Shown here in pieces: positions 21,132 to 31,300 of a stretch of 53,139 nt of DNA; within the stretch, counting starts at the first letter, position 1; every line of letters starts with the position of its first letter. Under the pieces are notes generated by a model, which was given only the letters and a program-made list of their open reading frames with translations, did no database searches and was not told the origin of the DNA. This DNA comes from an uncultured bacterium (GTDB lineage: Bacteria; Verrucomicrobiota; Kiritimatiellia; RFP12; UBA1067), in the NCBI GenBank assembly GCA_902761275.1, contig CACWJS010000052.1, forward strand, positions 1 to 53,139, in the 5' to 3' direction. The position numbers and the translations under genes are program-made.

Positions 21132-23186
21132 TCAGTCCTTGTTGATTCGGGCATCCGCGAAACGGGCAATTGCCAGTTTACAACGGAGGCTGTAGTCTCC
21201 GCACATCGACCCAAAGGCGTTGCGGTAGTCCTGCAGTTCCTGAAACGACTCCAGGGCGAAGTCAGATTCGCAATTGTGCGACTTTGACGCATACTCGAGC
21301 ATGCGCCTCCCAGATTCGTCGTCTGGGATCGCATCTGGGATCGTTCGCTGCACTTCAGCTATGCCCTGCCGAAACTCTTTCTCATGCATAACGATCCTGG
21401 CACACAACTCATGATATCCGTCCACGCTCAGATTCTCGCAATTTGCCAGACATCGGTCGATGAATTCCTCGTGTGGCAACAGTCGCTCGGCAAGCTGCGA
21501 GCACAGCGCTTTCATCGACATCATGTTCCCATACATCGTTTTCACATGACTGCGATCGGCATCGTTCCCGATGTGCGTCAAATAGGAGCATGCAGCCGAG
21601 TCGCACTTCGCAACGGCAGCCGCAAGCCCTTCCAGATATTCCCTGTGCTGGGCGACTGGCGCCGTCTTTCTCGTATATGCCGTGCCGTTGTAGAGGAATT
21701 TCTTCGCCTCGATTTCACCAGACGCAACCTGCTCCAACGTCTCCATGTCCGACTTTGCCATGTTCAACTCGCCAACGAGTCGCCTGTATTCTGCCGTAAA
21801 CGGATTCTCCTTGACGTCTGCCTCAAACGCCTTCTGCAGATCAAACTTCTCCAACGACCGGGCAAAGAACGGACTGAACTCCAGCGGAAATCCGTTCTCC
21901 GCATACCACTTGTCGACAAACGCCTGAAATTCCGCAGAGCTGACGATCTCTGGCTTTTTGTCCATGTCGGCAACACAACACTGGAAGAACCGGTCAGAAA
22001 CCTTCTGCGCCAGCTCTTCCGGAATCAAGGCCCAGGCGGGATCTGATTCTTCATCCCCGCACGCAAGAGCCAGCTCCCTTGCACACGCCAATCGGTCGGC
22101 CAGCTCCGGATGCGTGCTCCACACGTCCTTTATCTCGACCCTCGATTCGGCCACGCCAAAGTCATAGTCGTTCTTGAGCTGCACGTCATGCGACAGTGTC
22201 GGCCAACCTTCCTTGCTCAACGCCTTGACAACTGCATCGTGCGCCTTGAAATAATTGTCCGGCAGCTTGTTCTCGTTCAGATACTTCCTCAGGAATGACC
22301 GCAGCCAATCCATGTCACACGCATCAAGCAGCTTGATCTTGCACATGGCAGAAACGAACGCGTCCGAACCGGCGCACCTGCACGCCACTTCGTCCGCGCC
22401 AAACTCCATAAGGCGAGACAGCCTCCGCTCGCCTATCTGCACAAACGCAAACACGTGTATCGTCATCAGCTTTACCAACATCGTCATGCCATATGCAAGC
22501 ATGCCAAACAATCTCCAGAGATACCACCCGGCGTTGCGCCAGCTGTAAAGCGCGTTATCGAAGAAGTCGTCGGTATAAATCAGGTTGTACAGCACTTTGT
22601 TTGTGACCGACACCGCAGACCCGACCTTCATGCTGCTCTGGCCAAAGTGCCCGAATTCGTGCGCGAGGACGGCTTTGACTTCTTGGATCGTCGTCGCGTT
22701 GAAGATTCCAAGTCCTATCTCGAGGTTTTTCCTCACTGGCAGAAAAATGCTCCAGAATCCGGTGTTGTAGAACACGCATGCGTTCACATCGGTCGTGAGA
22801 TAGACATGGCGCGGCATCCTAAAACCTGTGCGCTCCGACAGTCTGCGGATGAGCCCAAAAAGCTTGGGGCAGTCGCCTTCCTTCACTTCGACACGCTCTT
22901 CGTTCGTGCTCTTGGTGAAGGAGAAAAGCGGCTTTATCAGATATATGCCAAACACTCCGGCCAGCGACAACACGCCGGCGATGACGACAATGACACCAAT
23001 TACGCCGCGCCCTTTTGCGTTCGGCAGGACTTCCTCGCCCAGGAACTTGGCCACATAAAACGCAGCGACAAGAATGGCGATGCCCAGGCAGATCAGCGCC
23101 AAGTAATAGACAAGAAACAAGACGACTCGAAACGTCTCGTTTACGACCGCGCCTTTTATACTGCCTTGTTCACGCGCCATAATCAT
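21132..23186 (-). CDS. Membrane M48-family metallopeptidase, 684 aa
   Basis: Zinc peptidase of the HtpX/Ste24 type. Two N-terminal membrane segments (about residues 20-48 and 62-85), the HEFGH zinc motif near residue 175, two further hydrophobic stretches around 225-255 and the third ligand in MEFGADEVA. About 380 residues of helical C-terminal sequence extend beyond the usual peptidase core; no known domain is recognised there. Likely role is cleavage or quality control of envelope proteins. The start is ATG 23186 or 23180; no strong ribosome site. Last gene of the 28184-21132 operon. Confidence 0.87.
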   Translation of the reverse strand: MIMAREQGSIKGAVVNETFRVVLFLVYYLALICLGIAILVAAFYVAKFLGEEVLPNAKGRGVIGVIVVIAGVLSLAGVFGIYLIKPLFSFTKSTNEERVEVKEGDCPKLFGLIRRLSERTGFRMPRHVYLTTDVNACVFYNTGFWSIFLPVRKNLEIGLGIFNATTIQEVKAVLAHEFGHFGQSSMKVGSAVSVTNKVLYNLIYTDDFFDNALYSWRNAGWYLWRLFGMLAYGMTMLVKLMTIHVFAFVQIGERRLSRLMEFGADEVACRCAGSDAFVSAMCKIKLLDACDMDWLRSFLRKYLNENKLPDNYFKAHDAVVKALSKEGWPTLSHDVQLKNDYDFGVAESRVEIKDVWSTHPELADRLACARELALACGDEESDPAWALIPEELAQKVSDRFFQCCVADMDKKPEIVSSAEFQAFVDKWYAENGFPLEFSPFFARSLEKFDLQKAFEADVKENPFTAEYRRLVGELNMAKSDMETLEQVASGEIEAKKFLYNGTAYTRKTAPVAQHREYLEGLAAAVAKCDSAACSYLTHIGNDADRSHVKTMYGNMMSMKALCSQLAERLLPHEEFIDRCLANCENLSVDGYHELCARIVMHEKEFRQGIAEVQRTIPDAIPDDESGRRMLEYASKSHNCESDFALESFQELQDYRNAFGSMCGDYSLRCKLAIARFADARINKD

Positions 23187-23207
23187 GTGTCGGCGGCCGA
23201 AGCGCCG

Positions 23208-23861
23208 TCACTTCACTAGCGCGAGGCCGCACGAGCAGCCGAGGCGGTTTGCACCCGCGCGGATCATCGCGAGGGCAGTCTTGCGGTCGCGTATCCCGCC
23301 CGCCGCCTTTACGCCCATCTTCGCGCCAACAGTTTTTCGCATAAGCTTGACGTCGGCGACGGTTGCGCCGCCCTTGCCGAAGCCTGTCGATGTCTTCACG
23401 AAATCGAACCCCGCCTTTTTCGCCGCGGTCGACGCGACGACGATTTCGTCCTTCGTCAAGTTGCAGCATTCGAGGATGAGCTTGAGGACTACGCCCTTCT
23501 TCGCCGCGCGGCATTCGCGGACGATTTCGGAAAGCTCGCAGAAGCACGCGTATATGTCGCTCTTGAGAAGCCCCTGGTTGATTACGACGTCAAGCTCGTC
23601 CGCGCCGTCATCTATCGCCTGCAGCGATTCCTCCACCTTCGCAAATGTGCTCGTCGCGCCAAGGGGAAAGCCGATCACGGTGCATACCTCGACCTTCGTT
23701 CCCTTAAGTGCCTCGCTGCACTTGGCGACCCAGCAGGGATTTACGCACACGGACTTAAAGCCGCACTCCTTCGCCTCGCGGCATATCCGCGCGATGTCAG
23801 ACGCCTTGGCGTCCGCCCTGAGGAGAGTGTGGTCGATATACTTGGCAAGGTCGGTTTTCAT
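23208..23861 (-). CDS. deoC: Deoxyribose-phosphate aldolase
   Basis: Class I aldolase that splits 2-deoxyribose-5-phosphate into acetaldehyde and glyceraldehyde-3-phosphate in deoxynucleoside catabolism. The 217-aa protein starts MKTDLAKYIDHTLLRADA; it contains VCVNPCWV, VIGFPLGA, DELDVVINQG, LKLILE and the Schiff-base lysine in FVKTSTGFG, then KAAGGIRD. The ATG at 23861 is the canonical family start, 7 bp after the stop of the leucine-rich gene. Being sandwiched between exported proteins is unusual for deoC. Confidence 0.95.
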   Translation of the reverse strand: MKTDLAKYIDHTLLRADAKASDIARICREAKECGFKSVCVNPCWVAKCSEALKGTKVEVCTVIGFPLGATSTFAKVEESLQAIDDGADELDVVINQGLLKSDIYACFCELSEIVRECRAAKKGVVLKLILECCNLTKDEIVVASTAAKKAGFDFVKTSTGFGKGGATVADVKLMRKTVGAKMGVKAAGGIRDRKTALAMIRAGANRLGCSCGLALVK

Positions 23862-23868
23862 ATTCGGA

Positions 23869-25248
23869 TTATGGCTTGAGAATGACGCGGTTGTCGGCAG
23901 TCGGCTTGTTGTCGAACGCCCACGTTTCGCAGACAACGCCATCTGGTACCTGGAGGTTCGAAAGCTTTGGACAATCGTAAAACGCGAGCCGCCCGATGCG
24001 CTTCAGGTTCTTCGGCAACTTGACCTCGCGGAGATTCGGGCAGCCGTAGCAGATGCCGGCAGGCAACTCCTCGACCGTATCGGGGAACTCTATGGACGCG
24101 ATGTCGGCGCGAGCCGAGAACAGCCCGGGCGAAAGCATTGCGACCGGCTTGCCGCCCATCGTCTTCGGCACAACAAGCGAAATACCCTTCCCTTCATTGG
24201 GAGCCGGACGGTACAAGGAGGCATTGCCGCGCTTGTCGTCTTTTTCGTTTCCAAGAATCGCCGCGACCTCTCCGCTCTTGACAAGGTAGCGGTAGCCGCT
24301 TTCGCAAGGAAGGCCGTTCGTCAGCGAGACGACGTCGTCCAGCGTCGTCCATGTTGGCACGCAAGTGGACTTAAAGCTCCAACCGGACATGGAGTCCGGA
24401 ACGCTTCCGCGCACATAGACACAGCCATCCTTCGCCAAAATATACCTGGCGCCATAGTTTCTCAGGTCGTCAAGCGAGGACTGTTCCACAAGGAGGGTGC
24501 GGAACTTCATTTCCTCGCCGGGCTCCGCGCCGTCGCCATATTCGCGGCACGAGGTTGGAATTCCACCGATCTTCGCCGGCAGCTCCAAAGCGTTTCTGTC
24601 GCCAGGCAGATAGGCGATCAGCTTTGCAATTCCATCGCTAATCCTGACAAGCCATCCGTCGGCGGTAACGCGAGGGCCCTCGTAACGGACGACGGCCGTA
24701 TTCGTGCGCACACGCGCCATCTGCCTGTCCGGCATGGCATCGGACGGCGCAAGGAGGCAGGTCAACGACTTGGCTCCATTCCAGGGGATCCTCACGCAGA
24801 CCATGTTCTTCCAGATCGCCGCAGGGTGCATGATTTCAAGCGGACCATAGTTGTCGCGCGGATAGACTACGGTCAGCTGCGCGTGCGCTCCGGCGAACGT
24901 GTCCACGCAGGCATCTACGGGATTGCGCGACGCAAAGACGACGCATGTCAACTTAGGCGCATCTGCAAACGCTCGCGCGCCGAGCGAGGACACCCTTCCC
25001 TCGAAGCTGACCGTCTCAAGGTCCGGAGCGCCGGCAAAGGCACTGTCGCCGACCTCCGAGACCTCCTGTGCGAACACGAGCGTCTTTACGCCCTTGAGCG
25101 CGTCCGTTGTGCCGGGGGAATGGCGTCGTTCCTCAAATGCCGCCGGCGCAAACGCCCCCGACTCCTCTGTGCCAAAGCATACCGCCGTCTCGTCTGCAGG
25201 GGAGACCCCGAGGATATAGACGACAGCCATAATCGCTGAACAGCTCAT
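23869..25248 (-). CDS. Exported leucine-rich repeat (BspA-like) protein, 459 aa
   Basis: N-terminal hydrophobic segment (MSCSAIMAVVYILGVSPA) followed by BspA-type repeats at both ends: LKGVKTLVFAQEVSEVGDSAFAGAP and LETVSFEGRVSSLGARAFADAP near residues 50-100, and IASIEFPDTVEELPAGICYGCP, LREVKLPKNLKRIGRLAFYDCP near the C-terminus. The middle part (about 120-370) is not recognised. Likely surface or periplasmic binding role. The ATG at 25248 overlaps the esterase stop as ATGA. Confidence 0.8.
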   Translation of the reverse strand: MSCSAIMAVVYILGVSPADETAVCFGTEESGAFAPAAFEERRHSPGTTDALKGVKTLVFAQEVSEVGDSAFAGAPDLETVSFEGRVSSLGARAFADAPKLTCVVFASRNPVDACVDTFAGAHAQLTVVYPRDNYGPLEIMHPAAIWKNMVCVRIPWNGAKSLTCLLAPSDAMPDRQMARVRTNTAVVRYEGPRVTADGWLVRISDGIAKLIAYLPGDRNALELPAKIGGIPTSCREYGDGAEPGEEMKFRTLLVEQSSLDDLRNYGARYILAKDGCVYVRGSVPDSMSGWSFKSTCVPTWTTLDDVVSLTNGLPCESGYRYLVKSGEVAAILGNEKDDKRGNASLYRPAPNEGKGISLVVPKTMGGKPVAMLSPGLFSARADIASIEFPDTVEELPAGICYGCPNLREVKLPKNLKRIGRLAFYDCPKLSNLQVPDGVVCETWAFDNKPTADNRVILKP

Positions 25249-26324
25249 TTCTTGACCTCCACTTCGCATTCGCTTTCTTTTTCAAAACACCATTTCCAGA
25301 ATTCGTCGGACTCCCACATGACGTCCCACCACCAGGCATTCTCGCCTTTCGAATATGTCCGATAAACGAACGAACCGCCGAAACGCTCGACGTCGCCGCG
25401 AAACTTGCCCCAGAATTTTTCGTAAAAATCCTTGTACGACTCTGGCATGTCGGCATACGTCTTTTCCTCGTATCCGAACCACCAGTTCCCCGGGGCGTCG
25501 GGATGCAGCACCGGCTGATGGTGCGGGCGCGCCCAGGCGACTGCGGTAGCGGCATAACGCCCTGGATGGTCGAGCGACATTGCAATTGCCATCGATCCCC
25601 CGCTGCCGAGTCCAGTAAGGTAGATGCGCCGATTGTCGACAGGGGGCGCGGTCTCGCCCTCGGCGCACGACATCTCGACGACCTTGAGCACAAGATCGTC
25701 GTAGAGGGTGATGAGCGGAGCCCGCGGCTGGACAGGATAACCCGAGGGAATGCCGCAATTGGCATTTGTGGGCGGCATCGGGACGAGAAGCCACGCCGGA
25801 TGGTCGTCCTGAAACTCGTCGCCGACGACCCGGCCAATCACGCCGACCTGGCGGAACTGCTTCACGAGGTCCGTGCCCTGCTCGCCGTTTCCAGGGAGAT
25901 AGACGACAAGGGGAACCTTGCCCGAATCAAACCAGCTAAACGGATTCCACCAACGGCACGGGCGAGGTTTCGGACGGAACAGGAGAAACGGGATCGCGTC
26001 TGCATAGCTCTTGGCCTTGCGTCCGTATTCGGCCGACTTGCAATCGAGCGGTTCCCTGACGAACCAGTGCGCCTCGAGACCCGGGTACTCCGCAAGCTTT
26101 TCCGCAAGAGCGTTGTCGACCTCGTAATCCTCGACGCGCGACGGCCAGCCGTAGCCAGGCTGCCCCTTCCCCGGCGGATACGGCGCCGGTCTGCGCCAGT
26201 CAACCAGCGTAGGCGCCGCATCGAACTCCCACCGCGCAAGAGCCGTCGCATCCGGCGCTACGATCGGCTCTGTCATCGGCGCGAGCCTGACCGCAACGGA
26301 GGCAATTATCGAAACGAAGACCAT
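25245..26324 (-). CDS. Alpha/beta hydrolase, esterase-like, exported
   Basis: Protein of 359 aa with an N-terminal hydrophobic start (MVFVSIIASVAVRLAP). The alpha/beta-hydrolase signs are VYLPGNGEQG (oxyanion strand-turn), YLTGLGSGGSMAIAM with the nucleophile serine in G-x-G-S-G-G, and late WWWDVMW. It resembles CE1/polyhydroxybutyrate-depolymerase-like esterases. Catalytic Asp and His cannot be assigned with certainty. GGAG precedes the ATG at 26324; it overlaps the end of the upstream gene by 19 bp and the next gene by 4 bp, so it is tightly operonic. Confidence 0.75.
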   Translation of the reverse strand: MVFVSIIASVAVRLAPMTEPIVAPDATALARWEFDAAPTLVDWRRPAPYPPGKGQPGYGWPSRVEDYEVDNALAEKLAEYPGLEAHWFVREPLDCKSAEYGRKAKSYADAIPFLLFRPKPRPCRWWNPFSWFDSGKVPLVVYLPGNGEQGTDLVKQFRQVGVIGRVVGDEFQDDHPAWLLVPMPPTNANCGIPSGYPVQPRAPLITLYDDLVLKVVEMSCAEGETAPPVDNRRIYLTGLGSGGSMAIAMSLDHPGRYAATAVAWARPHHQPVLHPDAPGNWWFGYEEKTYADMPESYKDFYEKFWGKFRGDVERFGGSFVYRTYSKGENAWWWDVMWESDEFWKWCFEKESECEVEVKK

Positions 26325-27166
26325 CTACGCTCCTCTGCCTCGAGCGACTGCTCCCCTGCGACAGAATTGACGATATACTCAAGATTGTTGCAAAACCTGC
26401 CGTTCATCTTGACTACGCCATAGACAAAGCCAGCGGACGTCTTGTGGCGAAACGCAAACAGGCGGACGCCTTCCCCCGAGCGGTTGCTCCGATCCTCTCG
26501 GAACATCATCTCGAAGACGCCTGGCGTGTATCCGTCCGTCGGCGCGACAAGTGGCGTCCCGAGCGAGTCCGGGTAGACCTCAACCTCTTGGAATCCGTCT
26601 TCAGGCGACTTCGGCTCAAGGATGACATAGCCCGCCATCAAGTTGCCGTATCCCATGTTGCCCGAAACGCCGGGAAACATTCCGGTCTCGACATTGAACC
26701 ATTCGGTCTCGTACTTCCCCTCCATCGGCCGCTCGCGGTTGAAGGACCAGAGATTGACCGAGCCGCGCACCATCTCGTGCGGCTTTACCTTGCGACGCAC
26801 GACGATCGGCTGCATGTTCGTAGGCGCAAAGGACTTATTGTCGTCCGAAAGCTCGGAAAACACGATTGGCGCCACGGTGGGCGAATAGATGTCGGGCGAC
26901 GAGACGGCGACTTGCAGCTGCCCGTTGACGACGATGCCGCGATATACCGCGAGGCCAGCGGAATCCGTATTGACACCGCATACCGAGACGCCTTCGACGG
27001 GCTTGCCGTCGGTGTCGACTACCTTGAAAGTCACCTCGGCGTTCGCGCCATATCTGCGAACCGCCGAGGGCAGTTCGGACAACAGCCTGAGGTCGCCCAC
27101 GGACTGGGCTTTCGAGGAAAGCGGCAACGCGGCAAGGGCGGCCACTGCAACAGCAAATATCTTCAT
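26306..27166 (-). CDS. Secreted protein of unknown function, 286 aa
   Basis: Clear signal peptide (MKIFAVAVAALAALPLSSKA, cut near QS). Residues 40-105 (ANAEVTFKVVDTDGKPVEGV and onward) look like an Ig/carboxypeptidase-regulatory-type beta-sandwich. The remainder is beta-rich with no family recognised. It lies 9 bp after the lytic transglycosylase-like gene and overlaps the esterase gene, so it probably works with exported neighbours. Confidence 0.75.
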   Translation of the reverse strand: MKIFAVAVAALAALPLSSKAQSVGDLRLLSELPSAVRRYGANAEVTFKVVDTDGKPVEGVSVCGVNTDSAGLAVYRGIVVNGQLQVAVSSPDIYSPTVAPIVFSELSDDNKSFAPTNMQPIVVRRKVKPHEMVRGSVNLWSFNRERPMEGKYETEWFNVETGMFPGVSGNMGYGNLMAGYVILEPKSPEDGFQEVEVYPDSLGTPLVAPTDGYTPGVFEMMFREDRSNRSGEGVRLFAFRHKTSAGFVYGVVKMNGRFCNNLEYIVNSVAGEQSLEAEERRWSSFR

Positions 27167-27175
27167 TTCTTCTCC

Positions 27176-28156
27176 TTACTTCGCAAGCTTTATCTCGATC
27201 GGGACGAAGGCGTTCGGGTCCTTCGCGCGTTTCATGATCTTGTCGGCATATTCGTCGCTGTAGTAGCGGTCGGTGTCGGTGCGGTCGCGCCGCCCGTTGT
27301 AGCGGCGAAGAGCGTCGAGCCAGCCATCAAAGAATCCCGTGGGGCGCGAGGCGGCCGGCCGCGCAGAGGCGCCGAAGCCCTTGCGCGAAAGATACTTGAT
27401 CGCCGCGCGGACGTTGTTTTCAAGAGAGCCCTCGTTGCGCTTCGTCGGCTTCGTCAGCCCGACAAGCTCCTTCTCGACGCCCCAGTCGCCAGGAACATTC
27501 ACCTGCAGCGGATCGACTGCCCACGCCGCCTTGGAACGCGGACCGTTGCCGCCAGATTCCTCGATCATGTGCGCCTTGACGAGCGCAGGCGTAAGATTGC
27601 TGACCTTAATCGCCTGCTCCAGCGTGCCGCCGGTCCAGCCCTTCTTGTCGGCGTTGAACTCCTTGACGAGCTTCGCTATCAGCTCGTCGTGCGCCTGGTA
27701 GCGCTTGTCCTCGAAACCTCGGAACACTGGAAGCCCCGCGCCGCCCGCACTAGAGCGCGGGTTGGTCTTCCGCTTCTTCGTCTGCTCCGGGAACCACTTC
27801 GCGATCCACGCCTCGATCTTCTTGACGGTCTTCATTTCCTCGTCCGTCACGAAGCGGCGGTCGATGTAGAGCTCGCCCCAGTCGTCGAACGAGAACCCGC
27901 CGAACGCGGGAGTGTCGATGACATACCGCTCGCTGCCGCACGGCGGCACTTCTGCAATGCCCTTCTTCTTGAGCTCGACAGCGTGCTTTGCCTCGCGCTC
28001 CATGGCGCGCTGCTGTATCGCAATCGCCTCGGTCGCGAGAGGAAGTATCTCGACTATCGCCTGAGGATCTATCTCAAGCACGATGCCTTCGCCAGCCCAG
28101 ACGGGCGCGGCGGCCTGAGCGTGTCCCTGCAGCCCAGTCCGCCAGCCTTGACGCAT
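27176..28156 (-). CDS. Lytic-transglycosylase-like protein, 326 aa
   Basis: The central/C-terminal part matches the SLT fold: LVKAHMIEESGGNG gives the catalytic glutamate position, AWAVDPLQVNVPGDWG the substrate-groove block, NVRAAIKYLSRKGF the third block, and ALRRYNG...YYSDEYADKIM the C-terminal YxxY-type end. Such enzymes cut peptidoglycan between MurNAc and GlcNAc. There is no ordinary signal peptide, so how it reaches the wall is unclear; the first 100 residues are not recognised. First gene of the six-gene operon running to the M48 peptidase. The ATG at 28156 has AGAAG upstream. Confidence 0.7.
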   Translation of the reverse strand: MRQGWRTGLQGHAQAAAPVWAGEGIVLEIDPQAIVEILPLATEAIAIQQRAMEREAKHAVELKKKGIAEVPPCGSERYVIDTPAFGGFSFDDWGELYIDRRFVTDEEMKTVKKIEAWIAKWFPEQTKKRKTNPRSSAGGAGLPVFRGFEDKRYQAHDELIAKLVKEFNADKKGWTGGTLEQAIKVSNLTPALVKAHMIEESGGNGPRSKAAWAVDPLQVNVPGDWGVEKELVGLTKPTKRNEGSLENNVRAAIKYLSRKGFGASARPAASRPTGFFDGWLDALRRYNGRRDRTDTDRYYSDEYADKIMKRAKDPNAFVPIEIKLAK

Positions 28157-28175
28157 ATTTTCTTCTCATGTCGTA

Positions 28176-28184
28176 ATTCTACCA
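28176..28184 (-). promoter_or_regulatory. Extended -10 box variant (TGGTAGAAT)
   Basis: 19 nt before the lytic-transglycosylase-like ATG; presumed promoter of the six-gene operon 28156-21132. Confidence 0.5.
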
Positions 28185-28247
28185 AAACCACCACGTGCGC
28201 GCAAGCGACGCAGGCAATCGGGCAACGGCGCATGCGACACCTCGACC

Positions 28248-28300
28248 CCCACCCTAATTGGCCCTAAATAGAACCTAATCGACTCTAAATAGACCCTACT
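28248..28300. repeat. Tandem CCCTAA(T/A)-type 10/11-mers
   Basis: Five imperfect units (CCCTAATTGG, CCCTAAATAG, ACCTAATCG, ACTCTAAATAG, ACCCTACT) at the 3' end of the BspA-like gene. Inverted equivalents (AATTAGGGTC, GGTTAGAGTC, AATTAGTGTC) occur at 39001-39034. Confidence 0.6.
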
Positions 28301-31300
28301 CCACCTTAACCGGCACCGAGCCGACCTTCTTGATCGTCGCCGTGCCGTAGCCGACGCCGCCAACCACGATGCCGGCCACGTTCACCGTCGTCGCCTTCAG
28401 CTTGCCGCCATTGTCGGCATAGACCTTGAACGAGCCCTTGAACGAACCATCATTCGCCTTGTAGGTGAGCTTCAGCGCAGACGGATTCTCGCCAAGCTTG
28501 GAACTGTCAATCGTTCCATCTTTCGCCTTCTGCACCTTACCCGCCTTCGGGAGCGTCCACTTCGCGCCGCTCTGCGTCACCGCCATGCCATCGGGCAGGT
28601 AGTCGGTAAGCGCCCGCCCCGCGATCTGCGACCAGAGCGCGGCGGATTTGCCGACGCGGAACGCCGCATTCGCGGCAAGTGCGCCGGGCTTGCCGACGAC
28701 CACATCGCCGGAAAGTCCCTCGACAAGCGCCGCGCCATCGTTGCGCGGCAACCAGAGCGTGAACGCGAGGTTCATCTTCTTCGTCACAACGACTGGCACG
28801 CACAGCCATTCCTCGCCGACGAGCAGCTGGGCGTTCGCCGTCGCCTTAGTGCCATCCGCAAGCGTCACAGCCACCTTCGCCTTGCCTTTCTTGCCAATCG
28901 TCACGGACAGCGTCTGGTAGGGCGCGATCGCCGAGCGCGCCGCACCCTCCTCACGCCACGCAACATTCACCGCGCCGATCCACTTTTCGAGAATCGCGTT
29001 TGCCGCGCCCTGCTCGCCCTTGTCCTTCGACGTAAAGAAATTCCGAGCGCCGTCGATCTGGTACGAGCCGTAGGAGCCCGAGAGCCCTTCCGCGCCCAGC
29101 GTCACCTCGCACGACTCCCCGCCGACGAGCCGCATCGTCGTCGGTCCGTTCGCGGCAATCGCCGCCTTGCCATTGTCTGCGCCTTTAAGCGAACTCTTCG
29201 TCACACCGACCACGACCGTAGCCTTGACGGACGCAAGCCCGGCTTTCGGTTTCCCGACCTTCACTTGAATCGACCCGGCGACATTGCCCTTGGCATCAAC
29301 CAGATACCCGTCGTACACGCTCGCCGCAGCCGTCGGCACCGCGCCATCCACCGCTTCGTAAAGCTCCGTTGCACTCACACCACTCTCGTTTGCCATAGGC
29401 ACGCCATTCGGCGCCTCGAAACAGGCGTATATCACACGCTCGACGTCATCCGCCTCGACTTTGATCTGACGCGTCGCCGCCGTCTCGCCGTCTGACCACT
29501 TGACGAACGCGCAGCCTTCCGCAGCCGTCGCCGAAAGCGTGACCGTCTCGCCCTCGAAGTAGCGCCCCGTCCCCGTAACCGTTCCCGCGCCGACGATGGA
29601 CGGCAACACCGTTACCTTGTACTTAGGCTTCCAGATGGCGGAAATGAATATCTGCTCCTCGTCCTCCATCGTGCCGCACATCGCGTCCGTCACCATAAAC
29701 GAAAGCGTCGGCGAAGTCTTCTGAGCCTCCGTCAGCGTCAAATTTCCAAACCGCACCTCCCAATGGTCGAACTCCTCGCCATCTCCAGATACGGCCTTGA
29801 GCGTCGCCGTCTCCCCGCTCTTGTACACGCCACCGCCAGTGACGTAGCCCTGGACAAAAATCACGCTTGAATAGCCCCACGGCGTCTGGTCGTCAGCCAG
29901 TTCTTCGGTGCCATAGCCGGCCTCAATCGCCACGCTCTTACCGCTCTTCGGGAAGAAATACATTCGGCTGAACTCGCAATCAGCGCCATCAAGATCGTTT
30001 CGTGTGAACGTAAGCGTCGTCTTGCCAGACACCTCAATTCGACGAATCCTTCTGGCATACGTCGTTTTCCAGAAATTCGTCACAGTCCAGCAGTAATCTG
30101 GATCTTCCCAATTATCCGACAACGTCGTCACGACATCCTTTGAGATATTGCCGCCCGAAACGCCGAACACCGTCTTGTCTGCGAGATCGACGTCATCATT
30201 ATTGCGCTCCGCAATGACGAGCGTACCGGAGCAAGGCAGCGAAACGGCGAAAGTAAACGCCTTGCCATTCTTCTCGTATGCTGCCCAATTCACAAATTCA
30301 TGCGTCTGTGCGTATGCATCAATCCAATAGGCTATAGTTCCGGAAGGATTCCGAATCGCGCAACACTCGATGTGGTCCCATGGCTCGAAGTTCTCTACAC
30401 CGGTCACCGTCATTCCATGGAAGAAATCGTCTATTCTTAGATTCGACGGAGGACGGTCATCGTGATGCACGATAATTGCAGAGGAAATCTCGCTTGTGCC
30501 TGAAATTCCTACCCTGAAGTTCATTACGCCAGACCATCCATCTACCTCCTTAGCAGGCACTACAATCCACCTGCGGTTAGACACGACTTTATTCTCCGGC
30601 CATATCGATTTCGCCCATTCGTAGCACGCCTTCGACGTTTCATAATACCATGTGTGGTATTCGTCTTCCCACTTTGAAGACTCAACACCGGACGGAACGA
30701 ACTTTTCGAACAACTGTTTGTCCGTCCAGACAGAGGCAGGACCAAGATATTCGACGGGGGTATCACCATACAAAATGACAGGGTTGATTGTCCCTGAACC
30801 TGTCACAGAGACAAAGGCCATCTCGTCGCCCCATGTGCCGATTGTACCGTTGTCCCATATTTCATACGCCATCTGGCTGGATAATGGACCATCAGCCCAC
30901 CATCCGCCACCGTACACATCTCCAATCTTAAGGTCAGACTGCACGGCATATTCCTCCGGCACTTCGTTAAGCGTATACGTCTTCACGCCGCACCATTCCT
31001 CGCCCCATGTCCAGCCCGATGAACCATTAGTGAAGTATACAGCCGCAGGAGCCGACTCCCATTCGTACCATGCCCAAAGCCATGCTTTCGAAGTCATTTC
31101 CGGCTTATTACCAGTAAATATGAAACGGAACCACGCCCCACCCCAACCTGACCATCCGTTTCCATCCACTGGCCTGCCATAAATGTGGCCGAGGGCATAG
31201 TCCTTTATCGATTGCACCGTTGCCGGAATGAATATGGTCCCCTTCTCTTGTCTACGATTGAACTCTTCACTTACCTCTTCGTATGGCTTGTCATATGCCT

